Positions 42,813-50,912 of a stretch of DNA of 64,000 bases are shown in pieces; position 1 is the stretch's first letter; every line of letters begins with the position of its first letter. Below the pieces are notes generated by a model, which saw only the letters and a list, made by a program, of their open reading frames with translations, had not been told where the DNA came from and made no database searches. The stretch is taken from contig CACWXP010000007.1 of NCBI GenBank assembly GCA_902764875.1, positions 59,709 to 123,708 of the forward strand, written 5' to 3'. The stretch comes from an uncultured Eubacteriales bacterium. Lineage in GTDB: Bacteria > Bacillota > Clostridia > Christensenellales > Aristaeellaceae. The translations under genes and the position numbers were made by a program.

Positions 42813-44751
42813 GTCGGTTCGCTCCTTGCGGGCGCTTCTCCCGCAATCCTGGCATGAAGCGCCAGCACATACTTTTCCGGTTCGTTCCGCAGCCCGATGC
42901 AGGTCTTCTGATCATGCAGGCGGCGATGGGGGCAGCCTCCGACGCACGTCGGCAGCCAGATGCATTCGTTGCATCCAGAATCGGGTAGAGGCCGGCAAAC
43001 GGATCAGTTTCCATTTGAATTTCCGTATCCAGCACCAGCACCCTGTTTTCCGCGCCGGTATTCGCCGGCCATTCCGGAAGGCCTTCTCCGTTTGGATTGC
43101 CCGTGCGGATGAAGTTGACAAAATACTGCTGCATGGTGCTGCTCAGCGCTCTGTCTTCCGCTGTGTAGAGACCGGAGTTTTCCGGGATGTTTCCGTAGAA
43201 GTAGACTTCTTCGCCGCTGTGCCAGCATCCCAGACGGCCGTTTGTCTTCGTGAAGAAATATTCATAGGAAGGAATCTGATTCATCGCGGCCTGTTTTTCC
43301 CAGACGGAATGACCGTAGGTAAAGAAGTATGCCGAATAGATGTCAGCCCAGTTCCGCTTTGCCTCCGCGTCCGATCCGGCCGGATAAAGCTTCAGCACCT
43401 TGTCCGCACCTTCCGCCGGGAACAGCTTCCGAACCTTTTCTTCATAGTTTTTTAGGTTTGCCTGCTCAAAGAGAATGAAGGCTTCCGACTCCTCGCGGTT
43501 GAATCCGTGCAGCTGTGCTTCCTGATTGTATATGCCCTTTTCATAGGATTCCCAGGGCGTTTCCGTCAGCGCATAGCCATCCACCGTCATATGATGGTGA
43601 GCTGACAACTCACCTACGATTTTCTCTGCCGGCAGTTTTCGCAGTTCTTCGATCGAATGAACGCCAAGGCGCTTTTTTGTTTCCTCTCCGGCTTTCAGCG
43701 CGGCTTCCATCGAGCGGAAGGAATGCGCCGGGGCTTTGGCTGTCACCGTAGAACTCTCCGCGATGACCCGGCGAAACAATCCTTTGGCCAGCGGGGAAGT
43801 GGAAAGCGCGGTCACACAGGCAGCGCCCGCCGACTCTCCGGCCAGTGTTATGTTGCCAGGATCCCCACCGAACGCGGCAATATTCTCCCGCACCCACTGC
43901 AGGGCGCAGATCTGATCCAGCAGGCCGTAATTCCCGGTTGTTCCGTTGGGAGATTCCGCCGCCAGCGCTTCGTCCGCGAAGAATCCGAAAACGCCAAGCC
44001 GGTATCCCATGTTGACAACCATGACGCCCTTCCGGGCCAGGCCTTCGCCGCTGTAATCCTGGTACCAGGGCTGCCCGGTCTGCAGGGAACCGCCGTGGAT
44101 ATATACCAGCACCGGAAGGTTCTCCGATTCTCCTGCCGGTTTCCAGATGTTCAGGTAAAGAGAATCCTCACCGGCAGGCTCGCGAACATTGTCTTCCATC
44201 GAAAAAAACTCATAGTCATGATAGCCGATGATCCGTGCCAGGGAATCGTAGATCGGAAGATCCTGCGTCTGCATGGACATGGGTTTGAAATGATCCGCCG
44301 CCAGGACGCCCTCCCAGGGCAGCGCAGGCTGCGGCTCCTTCCAGCGGAGTTCGCCCACAGGAGGCTGCGCATAGGGGATTCCTGCATATACTTCCACCTG
44401 ACCGTCAGCGGTAACGACGCCTGTGAGATCGCCCTGGGCCACATGAATCACGCCGGCCTTTTCCGGGGAGGCACCCTTTACCGCGGGAACCGCCTGCACC
44501 GGAGGCCACGAAATCCAGAGAATCGCAGCAAAGCCAATGCCCAGTACGCCAATCCACGCGAGAATCCTTTTGCCTGCACTTAATGCTTTCCAGCGTGTTG
44601 CACGCAGAAACCAGAAACCCGCCAGCAGAAGCGCGGCCAGAATCCAACCCAGGACGGTATGCTTTCCAAGCTCCAGAACGGCAAACATCAGCAGCGCCGA
44701 TATTACAAACAAAACACGCCAGAGAATACCCTTTGACTGTTTTTTCTCCAT
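42706..44751 (-). CDS. Membrane-anchored type B carboxylesterase with altered C-terminus
   Basis: The 681-codon ORF starts after GGAGGG, six bases past the previous gene's stop. Three hydrophobic N-terminal segments (residues about 12-85) are followed by an alpha/beta-hydrolase domain: YAGIPYAQPPVGELRW, YIHGGSLQTGQPWY for the oxyanion hole, GESAGAA with the nucleophile serine near residue 310, and a catalytic His region near CWHSGEE. The homologous part ends near GLYPILDAT (about 42975). The last 85 codons are read out of frame through a SPASM fragment and are not native. The catalytic core looks intact, so the enzyme may still work. Confidence 0.8.
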   Translation of the reverse strand: MEKKQSKGILWRVLFVISALLMFAVLELGKHTVLGWILAALLLAGFWFLRATRWKALSAGKRILAWIGVLGIGFAAILWISWPPVQAVPAVKGASPEKAGVIHVAQGDLTGVVTADGQVEVYAGIPYAQPPVGELRWKEPQPALPWEGVLAADHFKPMSMQTQDLPIYDSLARIIGYHDYEFFSMEDNVREPAGEDSLYLNIWKPAGESENLPVLVYIHGGSLQTGQPWYQDYSGEGLARKGVMVVNMGYRLGVFGFFADEALAAESPNGTTGNYGLLDQICALQWVRENIAAFGGDPGNITLAGESAGAACVTALSTSPLAKGLFRRVIAESSTVTAKAPAHSFRSMEAALKAGEETKKRLGVHSIEELRKLPAEKIVGELSAHHHMTVDGYALTETPWESYEKGIYNQEAQLHGFNREESEAFILFEQANLKNYEEKVRKLFPAEGADKVLKLYPAGSDAEAKRNWADIYSAYFFTYGHSVWEKQAAMNQIPSYEYFFTKTNGRLGCWHSGEEVYFYGNIPENSGLYTAEDRALSSTMQQYFVNFIRTGNPNGEGLPEWPANTGAENRVLVLDTEIQMETDPFAGLYPILDATNASGCRRASEAAPIAACMIRRPASGCGTNRKSMCWRFMPGLREKRPQGANRHDDSVERTGVPDAVLPSGGQRARTGIFRAGLGENL
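42809..42988 (-). pseudogene. C-terminal SPASM-domain remnant of a radical-SAM protein
   Basis: In the frame ending at 42809 the sequence reads CNECIWLPTCVGGCPHRR then HDQKTC and ends ALHARIAGEAPARSEPT. The cysteine spacing CxxCxxxxxCxxxC and the GGCP are the auxiliary iron-sulfur motif of SPASM radical-SAM enzymes (sulfatase maturases, peptide modifiers). The rest of that gene is missing; upstream sequence belongs to the esterase in another frame. This is a deletion junction between two genes. Confidence 0.75.
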
Positions 44752-44754
44752 CGT

Positions 44755-45621
44755 TCATCCCTCCAGAACGCTGTTTTTTGGTTTTCTTCTTTTCGACAGA
44801 TATACGTTGTATGCAACGATGGAAAATACAACGATGACGGATCCGATCACGGACAGCGTGGAAACTTTCTCTCCGTAAAATGCCGCCACCAGCAGCGGGT
44901 TCAGAATCGGCTCCAGACCTGTCAGCAGGCTTGCGGTGACCGGCGGCGTATGCCGGATTCCGATCGTGAACAGAATATATGCCAGCCCCACCTGAATCAC
45001 GCCCAATCCGATGACTGACGCGATCACGGGAAACGAGAAATCCGTTTCCAGGAAGCAGAAGGGCGTGAAAATCACACCGGCTGTCAGCTGCCCGATGAAG
45101 CAGGAAGAAATGGCGTCGGCATTCTTTCCGGTATTCATCATGAAAACCCCGGCGTAGCATACCCCGGAAAGAATCGCGATCACGTTTCCCCAGAGATTCC
45201 CGGCCCGGATGCCGTCCACAAAGAACAGCACAACCCCCAGAAGTACGGCAACGCACGTCGCTATGTCCGCCTTACCCGTTCTCTGCTTATAAAGAACCGC
45301 AACGAAAAGGATGACAAAAACCGGCGCTGTGAACTGCAGAACAATAGCATTGGCCGCGGTGGTCAGTTTATTCGCAATCGCGAAAAGCGTCGTCACGCCG
45401 ATCATGGAAAGCGCACCGATCATCACCGTAAGATTAAAAATGATTTTCCTCCCGGTCACAAGAAGATAAATCCCGATCACCGCCGCGCCGATCAGATTCC
45501 GGGCACCGTTGATGGCCAGCGCCGACCAGGGGATCATTTTGATGAACAGTCCGCCGGTGCTGAAACAGACCGAGGCCAGAAAAACGCAAAGCGGATATCG
45601 CCATTCCCGCGTTTTTTCCAT
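44755..45621 (-). CDS. EamA/DMT-family transporter
   Basis: This 288-residue protein with about ten hydrophobic segments has the duplicated EamA repeat (CFSTGGLFIKMIPWSALAINGARNLIGA, and a second half with ILSGVCYAGVFMMNTGK and LTGLEPILNPLLVAAFYGEKVS). Such transporters move amino acids, nucleosides or other metabolites. It starts after GGAGG, four bases beyond the stop of a broken upstream frame. The esterase follows in the same operon. The substrate is unknown. Confidence 0.9.
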   Translation of the reverse strand: MEKTREWRYPLCVFLASVCFSTGGLFIKMIPWSALAINGARNLIGAAVIGIYLLVTGRKIIFNLTVMIGALSMIGVTTLFAIANKLTTAANAIVLQFTAPVFVILFVAVLYKQRTGKADIATCVAVLLGVVLFFVDGIRAGNLWGNVIAILSGVCYAGVFMMNTGKNADAISSCFIGQLTAGVIFTPFCFLETDFSFPVIASVIGLGVIQVGLAYILFTIGIRHTPPVTASLLTGLEPILNPLLVAAFYGEKVSTLSVIGSVIVVFSIVAYNVYLSKRRKPKNSVLEG

Positions 45622-45624
45622 GGT

Positions 45625-45715
45625 TTATTCCTCCAGAGATTCGGGAAATTCATAGTACTTGGGCAAAGCCCGGGCAGGCTTCCCGGCTGCAATGAACTGC
45701 TCAAGCGTGTCAGCG
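45625..45715 (-). pseudogene. C-terminal remnant upstream of the EamA gene
   Basis: The frame ending at 45625 reads YADTLEQFIAAGKPARAL then KYYEFPESLEE and looks like the tail of a real protein coupled to the EamA gene. It has no start and merges with the last codons of the histidine kinase, whose own final residues (after IIIPA) look unrelated to the family. I take it as a deletion junction. The family is not identified. Confidence 0.4.
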
Positions 45716-47473
45716 TACGGCGGGAGAGGACTGATTCGGGGACGCCGGGATGATGATTGTTACGAGGGTACCGCTTTCTTTGCTGCTTTGGATCTCCAGG
45801 GATCCGCCGCACATCAGCTGCAGGCGCTCCCGTACATTGTCCAGACCGACATGTTCCTCGCCGATCTGCTCCTGCGGTTCGAAGCCCGGGCCGTTGTCCT
45901 TCACCGTGATATAGGCATCGGAGCCTTCCGCCCAGCTGGAGACAACGACATGCACCGGAGCGATTCCTTTGCGCAGGCTGTGTTTGATGGCGTTTTCAAC
46001 CAGCGGCTGCAGCGTGAGCGGCGGCAGGCGGAACGCGGTATGCCGAATGTCGTAATCCACGGACAGCTTTTCACGGTAACGGTAGGACTCCACGGATACA
46101 TAGGCTTTGGTGTGCCGGAGCTCATCCGAGAAGGTGATCAGTTCCGTTGCCGTCAGGGCGGTAAAGTTGGACTGCAGGTATTCGGTAAAATTCTGCACAA
46201 TCAGGGCGGCTCTCTCCGGATCATCCCTGCAGAGGACATATACGGAGGTCAGCGTGTTGTAGATGAAATGCGGCCGGATCTGGTTCATCATGGTCCGGAG
46301 CTTTGCATCCCGAAGCTCTTCCTGCTTCTTTCGCAGAAGCCGTTCGCGGAGAATCGCCGCGCGCACGAACCCGAAGCCGCGCACATACAGATACAGAATC
46401 AGCCAGATCAGAAAAACAGGGGAGAAGTGCAGCGCGTCGGTGCGCGAAGAGAACAGCAGATCCGCACCCAGGGTCAGACACAGGGGAAGGACCCACAACA
46501 ACTCGGCACGGGTCGGCTTTTGCTTTACGAAGGGGAGCAGATGCAACACGACCATGCCGATTCCGTACCAGACCAGAGACTGATACAGTTCCACCGCGTT
46601 GAAGAGCTGCAGAAGAATCAGCACCACCGCCGCGGCTGCGCCGGTATAAAAACAAACCGTGCCGAGAAGATGATTCTTTTCTCCCCGAATGGCCAGGGCC
46701 AGGCGCAGGGACAGCACCATCATCAGCATATAGGAAACGGTGCCGGCAAACCAGATTTCCTTATGGATTCCACGGAATTCCAGCAGCAGGGGAATCGCAG
46801 GCAGACCGCAAAGCTTCCAGATGCCTGCGGCAACAGCCACGGCGCCAAGGAAGAAGGTTTGCCTCTTTACGGGACTTTCCAGCGGAAGAACCAGAGACAT
46901 GATGATCAGGAATAACCCCAAAACGGCGGCCAGCACGCTCAGCGTGATCATCAGGCCGCTTTCCGGGAGAACGATCATGCTCAGGAGCATATCTCTCGTG
47001 ATGATCATGAAATCCGGTGTTTCGCTCAGAACGTTTTGATACACAGGCGTCAGAACGATCCGGGCTGTTTTTCCGGCGTATTCGGGATGGATGGGAATGC
47101 AGACCCAGTAATTCCCCGGCGTCAATCCGAAGGACGACTGACTGTTGCTGCCGGTTCCGGGGGTGATACTGTAGCGCAGTGTGTCGTCAATATAGAGTTC
47201 CGCCAGCGTATGACGAAGGAAAAAAGTCAGCCGGGAGCCGGTGGTCGTTGCGGATGTGCTTTCGGGAATGGTGAAGGTATATGTGCGCCGGACGCCGGCA
47301 TATTCAGAGATTTCTTCCTCCGCGACGTCGTCCGGCTTCAGCATAAAGAACGGCGTTGCTGATGAAGCATAGCGATAGTAGCTCAGGTTTTTGTGCACCA
47401 GGAAGACGGTTACCACGCACAAAACTGCCAGCAGCAATACAACCAGTTCAGGAAACAGTTTCTTCTTGAACAT
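45710..47473 (-). CDS. LytS-type sensor histidine kinase with seven-helix membrane domain
   Basis: The start at 47473 gives 587 residues; it lies four bases beyond the response regulator stop. A first membrane segment (about 8-25) and an extracellular beta-rich domain of about 150 residues are followed by a run of seven hydrophobic segments, resembling 7TMR-DISM-type receptors. The kinase part has the HFIYN phosphoacceptor motif (IRPHFIYNTL near residue 390), PLVENAIKH and DNGPGF for ATP binding. It should sense an extracellular ligand and phosphorylate the XRE-receiver regulator. Confidence 0.88.
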   Translation of the reverse strand: MFKKKLFPELVVLLLAVLCVVTVFLVHKNLSYYRYASSATPFFMLKPDDVAEEEISEYAGVRRTYTFTIPESTSATTTGSRLTFFLRHTLAELYIDDTLRYSITPGTGSNSQSSFGLTPGNYWVCIPIHPEYAGKTARIVLTPVYQNVLSETPDFMIITRDMLLSMIVLPESGLMITLSVLAAVLGLFLIIMSLVLPLESPVKRQTFFLGAVAVAAGIWKLCGLPAIPLLLEFRGIHKEIWFAGTVSYMLMMVLSLRLALAIRGEKNHLLGTVCFYTGAAAAVVLILLQLFNAVELYQSLVWYGIGMVVLHLLPFVKQKPTRAELLWVLPLCLTLGADLLFSSRTDALHFSPVFLIWLILYLYVRGFGFVRAAILRERLLRKKQEELRDAKLRTMMNQIRPHFIYNTLTSVYVLCRDDPERAALIVQNFTEYLQSNFTALTATELITFSDELRHTKAYVSVESYRYREKLSVDYDIRHTAFRLPPLTLQPLVENAIKHSLRKGIAPVHVVVSSWAEGSDAYITVKDNGPGFEPQEQIGEEHVGLDNVRERLQLMCGGSLEIQSSKESGTLVTIIIPASPNQSSPAVR

Positions 47474-47477
47474 TCTT

Positions 47478-48068
47478 TCACCCCTGTATCGGGAATCGAA
47501 GATGGGACATTTCATGCAAGACCTTTTCCGGCGTCAGCGGCTTGAGCAGATAGCCGCTGCAATGCATCTGCAGCGCGTCAAAAGTATATTCCGAATGCCC
47601 CGTGAGGAAAATCACGTTGATGGTCGGATTGACGGCGGAGAGTTTTCCGGCAAGATCAATGCCGCTTTCACCAAAAAGCTCCACATCGAGAAAAGCCACA
47701 TCCACCCTGTTGGCTTCCACAAATTCCAAAGATTCCTTCCCGGTCTGGAATCCGTAAACCTGCGCCTCCGGCAGGGTATCGCTGACAATATGGATGAACC
47801 CTGTCAGGATATCCTGTTCGTCCTCCACAATGATCAGCGTGGGGGAATCCTTCTCTGACGGATAAACATCCATCAGCTCATAGGGCTTGACCCCCAGCGT
47901 CCTGCTGAGCCGGGTGAGCATGACCACATCCGGCATCCGGATTCCGGCTTCCCAGTTGCTGACGGTTTTCCGGGTGATGAACAGCGCGTCGGCGAGCTGA
48001 CGCTGCGTCAGCCCTTTTTCCACGCGCAGCGTGTGCAGTTTTTCACCGAACGATTCCAGTACATTCAT
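47478..48068 (-). CDS. Response regulator with N-terminal XRE helix-turn-helix and C-terminal receiver
   Basis: The 196-residue protein has an XRE HTH at residues about 8-65 (LRVEKGLTQRQLADALFITRKTVSNWEAG) followed by a receiver domain: LIIVEDEQDI, phosphoacceptor Asp in VAFLDVEL near residue 125, LTGHSEY and YLLKPL with the conserved lysine. This is the reverse of the usual receiver-first order. Together with the kinase it forms a two-component system. Phosphorylation would alter dimerisation or DNA binding of the XRE domain. The targets are not evident. Confidence 0.88.
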   Translation of the reverse strand: MNVLESFGEKLHTLRVEKGLTQRQLADALFITRKTVSNWEAGIRMPDVVMLTRLSRTLGVKPYELMDVYPSEKDSPTLIIVEDEQDILTGFIHIVSDTLPEAQVYGFQTGKESLEFVEANRVDVAFLDVELFGESGIDLAGKLSAVNPTINVIFLTGHSEYTFDALQMHCSGYLLKPLTPEKVLHEMSHLRFPIQG

Positions 48069-48070
48069 TA

Positions 48071-48301
48071 TCAGTTACCTCTTTTCCCGCAGATCTTACG
48101 CAGCAATACGGCAATTCCGAACGCCACAAGGCTGATTGCAAGAAACCAGAGAATGCTCATATACCACGGCTGGTTATGAACTTTCAGGAACGGGTAGGGC
48201 TCTTCCACAACGCGGAAGTAATTCAGCGGAACCATCACCAGCATATAAATCGCAGTCGGAATCATTGCCAGCCGGCTGTTTCTTTTTTCAATCGGATTCA
48301 T
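48071..48301 (-). pseudogene. C-terminal part of a membrane protein, probably 5'-truncated
   Basis: The 76-codon frame from an ATG at 48301 encodes two hydrophobic segments and a basic tail. It has no ribosome site, and the same frame stays open and protein-like upstream (KIFQHTLCPILGFATLPF directly before the methionine). That pattern fits the last helices of a larger polytopic protein whose 5' part was lost. It ends three bases before the response regulator start. I cannot name the family. Confidence 0.5.
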
Positions 48302-48380
48302 AAAAGGCAGCGTGGCGAATCCAAGAATCGGGCACAGCGTGTGCTGGAAAATTTTTCTTCCTCCGTAAATACAATGATTC

Positions 48381-49298
48381 TCAGTTTTTTATATCCAATA
48401 GCATCTCAATATCACGGCAGCAGTGTTCAATGCACTGTTTGCTTTCCGGGCGCGCATTGCGATCCATATATTCAATGATGCGGATGCAGCCGAGCAGGCG
48501 GGCAGTGTGGACTGCGTTCTGAATGGAAGAAGTTTTGTCCCCCTCCAGATACAGCTCAAATGTCCTGTCGCAGATCCGCTCCGCAGTCTTCACGTCTATT
48601 CCCAAAAAAGCGGCCGCAGCCGGATTGATCGACGGGAATTCCCGGTAGGAGTTATAAACCGTCGCAAGCTCAAAGATCGGATCGCCCGTACACAGGGTAT
48701 CCATATCAATCAGCATCAGTTCATCCCCGCAGACCATGATGTTTTTCAGATGAAAGTCTGCATGCAAAAGAGTACGGCGGTCCGGAACCGACTCCAGGAT
48801 CTGCCGAAGCTTTTCATAGTGAACGGATGACAGCTTCGTCCTGATCTTCTCCAGCCAGACAACTGTCTGCTGCTTCATATCCTGAAGCTCTCCTGATTCC
48901 GCTTCGATCGCGTGCACCTGCTTCATCAGCTCGACAGACTTTTCGATGAACCAGTCCAGACGTTCCGGGAACTCGGCAATATAGTCCGATGCCGATTTTG
49001 CATTCAGAAGCTCGAACATCGTTCCGTAATGTCCGCCGACGCGCACAACGCCGAAGGGGATCGCCGTCGGGATCCCTTTCACAAACGCACGACGGCACAA
49101 TGCCTGCTCCCGGTGAATATCATCCAGCGACACGCCTTCGCGGTAAACCTTCACCAGCATATCCGGAGCGGTCTGGTAAACAACGCCGTGTGCGCCTTCA
49201 CCGATCTTTCTGCAGCCGTCAATGCTGATCTCGTGAAGCTCCTTCTTCTTTTTCACTTCCAAATCAATTTCACCATCCTTGCATCGGACCTCAGCCAA
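48381..49298 (-). CDS. Phosphotransferase-fold protein, TIGR02172-like
   Basis: The 305-codon frame begins at a TTG (49298) without a clear ribosome site, so the true start is uncertain. From about residue 25 (ISIDGCRKIGEGAHGVVYQTAPDMLVKVYRE) it follows the TIGR02172 family of aminoglycoside-phosphotransferase-like proteins, with catalytic LLHADFHLKNIM and metal-binding LIDMDTL. The natural substrate of this family is not known to me. The frame is open upstream of the TTG, so the gene may be joined to another fragment at its 5' end. Confidence 0.75.
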   Translation of the reverse strand: MAEVRCKDGEIDLEVKKKKELHEISIDGCRKIGEGAHGVVYQTAPDMLVKVYREGVSLDDIHREQALCRRAFVKGIPTAIPFGVVRVGGHYGTMFELLNAKSASDYIAEFPERLDWFIEKSVELMKQVHAIEAESGELQDMKQQTVVWLEKIRTKLSSVHYEKLRQILESVPDRRTLLHADFHLKNIMVCGDELMLIDMDTLCTGDPIFELATVYNSYREFPSINPAAAAFLGIDVKTAERICDRTFELYLEGDKTSSIQNAVHTARLLGCIRIIEYMDRNARPESKQCIEHCCRDIEMLLDIKN

Positions 49299-49309
49299 TG
49301 GAAAACATT

Positions 49310-49543
49310 CTATAAATATGGATCGCCTTCCGGGGCAGAGCTTTTCTCTTCGTCTGTTTTCTTCTTCGGCGGGTTTCGTTTCAGGTATTCGCGGAACGGT
49401 TCCTCCGCGGCCTTCGTGAGCCGCTCCTCCCAGCCGTTTTCAAAGAAATAGCACACATCTTCATCAATGCCGTAATAATCGTTTCCTTGCATCAGCACGG
49501 AAGGGCCGTCAAACGCCACGCGGTTGCCCTGTTTCAGATGCAT
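49310..49543 (-). CDS. Hypothetical protein, possibly a 3' gene fragment
   Basis: The 77-codon frame from ATG 49543 has no ribosome site and stays open and plausible upstream (LRLEKPLIEHFS). The product is acidic with a charged tail (EPFREYLKRNPPKKKTDEE). The VAFDGPSVLMQGNDYYGIDEDVCYFFENGW segment suggests a small folded domain. It abuts the stub of a HlyD-like gene read in another frame, so it is probably what remains of a downstream gene after a deletion. No family recognised. Confidence 0.4.
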   Translation of the reverse strand: MHLKQGNRVAFDGPSVLMQGNDYYGIDEDVCYFFENGWEERLTKAAEEPFREYLKRNPPKKKTDEEKSSAPEGDPYL

Positions 49544-49557
49544 GGAAAAATGCTCGA

Positions 49558-49674
49558 TCAGGGGCTTTTCCAGGCGGAGGGGTTGGTTACACGAAGGTAG
49601 CAGTTCAACTGTTCAGGCGACTGGATACGGTCGAGACTCGACTGCCTGTAAACGGATTTGTTTTCCACGTTCAT
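49558..49674 (-). pseudogene. N-terminal stub of a HlyD-like secretion protein
   Basis: The frame starting at 49674 (ATG, or a GTG two codons on after GGGAGG) reads VYRQSSLDRIQSPEQLN then YLRVTNPSAW and stops after KSP. The SLDRIQSPEQL and RVTNPS pattern is the conserved N-terminus of HlyD-type membrane fusion proteins of NHLM-like peptide export systems. The membrane helix that should follow is absent. The gene was cut here and joined to the downstream fragment. Confidence 0.6.
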
Positions 49675-49750
49675 CCTCCCGTTTCTATATAAACATATTC
49701 AGACACAACATACCACACATAGTATAACAGAAAAAGCCCCGTTTGTCCCG

Positions 49751-49807
49751 GGAGGGCACATTTTGTGCCCTCTGTACTTTTTTGGTTGTTTTCTGCTATA
49801 CTAAACA
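49751..49807 (+). promoter_or_regulatory. Promoter/operator copy 1, before the sugar-binding protein and GGDEF genes
   Basis: A perfect inverted repeat with arms GGGCACA and TGTGCCC (49754-49770, three-base spacer) precedes a -10 box TATACT (49797-49802); there is no good -35. The palindrome centre lies about 47 bases before the expected transcription start, a position usual for activators, although a repressor is possible. About 85% of this 57-base stretch recurs at 52388-52443. Confidence 0.7.
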
Positions 49808-49845
49808 TGCTCAAACAACGTTGGGGGAGGAGCAAAACACAAACG

Positions 49846-50895
49846 ATGAAGATGAAACGAGCATTGCGGGTATTGGCGGCAGTGACAGCACTCTTCTGTC
49901 TGGTTGAAACAGGAATGCCCGCCTGCGCCGAGGAAACAGAAAAGGCAGCATCTGCCGTCCGGTTTGACCTGACCCTCGATTCCTATGCTCCGAAAAAAGA
50001 CCACTACAATTTCTATTTCACCTATAAAACGGTTCATGCCTGGTGGGACGCGGTTGCCATGGGCATGGAGGACGCCCAGCGGCAATATCTGAGCCGCGGG
50101 ATTGTCGTCACCTATGAATATCTGGCGCCGGAAGCCGCTTCGGCCGATGATCAGAAGAACCGCCTGCTGGCCGCCGCCCGGAATAGAGAGTATGACGTGA
50201 TCGGCGTCGATGTGGCGGATGAGACGGTCATTTCCCCCGTGCTGGATCAGCTGGCAGACGCCGGTATCCGCGTCATGACCTTTTCCAGTTCCGACGCAGC
50301 ACCCGGATGCAAGCGAATCGCATATGTCGGAAACACTCATAATTATGAAGACGGCGCCGATCTTGCCCGGACGCTGTGCGAAAAGCTTGGCGGAAAAGGC
50401 AAAATCGCCGTGCTTGTCGGAACAAAAGGCGCTCCGTGTCACGAGGATCGGGCAAAGGGCGTCCGGGATACCGTTGCCCAATATCCGAATATGGAGATCG
50501 TCGCCGAAGAATATGACCAGGACAGCATTCAACGGGCTTACGACCTGACGATGAAGATACTTGACGATCATCCTGATCTCGGCGGGCTCGTCTGCTGCAA
50601 CATGAGCAATCCGGTGGGCGCTGCCCGGGCCGTGAAGGAAACAGGACGGGATATTGTGATCGTCGGCATGGACCACGACAGGGAAGCTCTCCGGGATCTT
50701 CGGGACGGTGTGATTTACTGCCTCGGCATTCAGGACTGCTATTCCATTGGGTTTGATACACTGCAGGTTGCCGTGAAAATTGCCGACGGCGAGCTGCCCG
50801 GTACCCTGTATCCGGAAAAAACGGAAAAATCAACCACCATCATCTTCCAGCAGGACGCGGAAAAAATGCTGGAACTCCTTTACGGTGAATTCTGA
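49846..50895 (+). CDS. Periplasmic-binding-protein-like sugar sensor (type I fold)
   Basis: The ATG at 49846 gives 349 residues with a signal peptide (MKMKRALRVLAAVTALFCLVETG, cut near ACA-EE). The mature part is a ribose/galactose-binding type I fold: WWDAVAMGMEDAQRQYLSRGIVVTYEYL, VIGVDVADETVISPVLDQLADAGI, IAYVGNTHNYEDGADLARTLCEKL, and VIVGMDHDREALRDLRDG. No permease or ATPase follows; instead a GGDEF protein does, 17 bases later. The protein is therefore more likely a ligand sensor that informs the cyclase than part of an importer. Confidence 0.87.
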   Translation: MKMKRALRVLAAVTALFCLVETGMPACAEETEKAASAVRFDLTLDSYAPKKDHYNFYFTYKTVHAWWDAVAMGMEDAQRQYLSRGIVVTYEYLAPEAASADDQKNRLLAAARNREYDVIGVDVADETVISPVLDQLADAGIRVMTFSSSDAAPGCKRIAYVGNTHNYEDGADLARTLCEKLGGKGKIAVLVGTKGAPCHEDRAKGVRDTVAQYPNMEIVAEEYDQDSIQRAYDLTMKILDDHPDLGGLVCCNMSNPVGAARAVKETGRDIVIVGMDHDREALRDLRDGVIYCLGIQDCYSIGFDTLQVAVKIADGELPGTLYPEKTEKSTTIIFQQDAEKMLELLYGEF

Positions 50896-50912
50896 TAACA
50901 GAAGGTGCAAGC

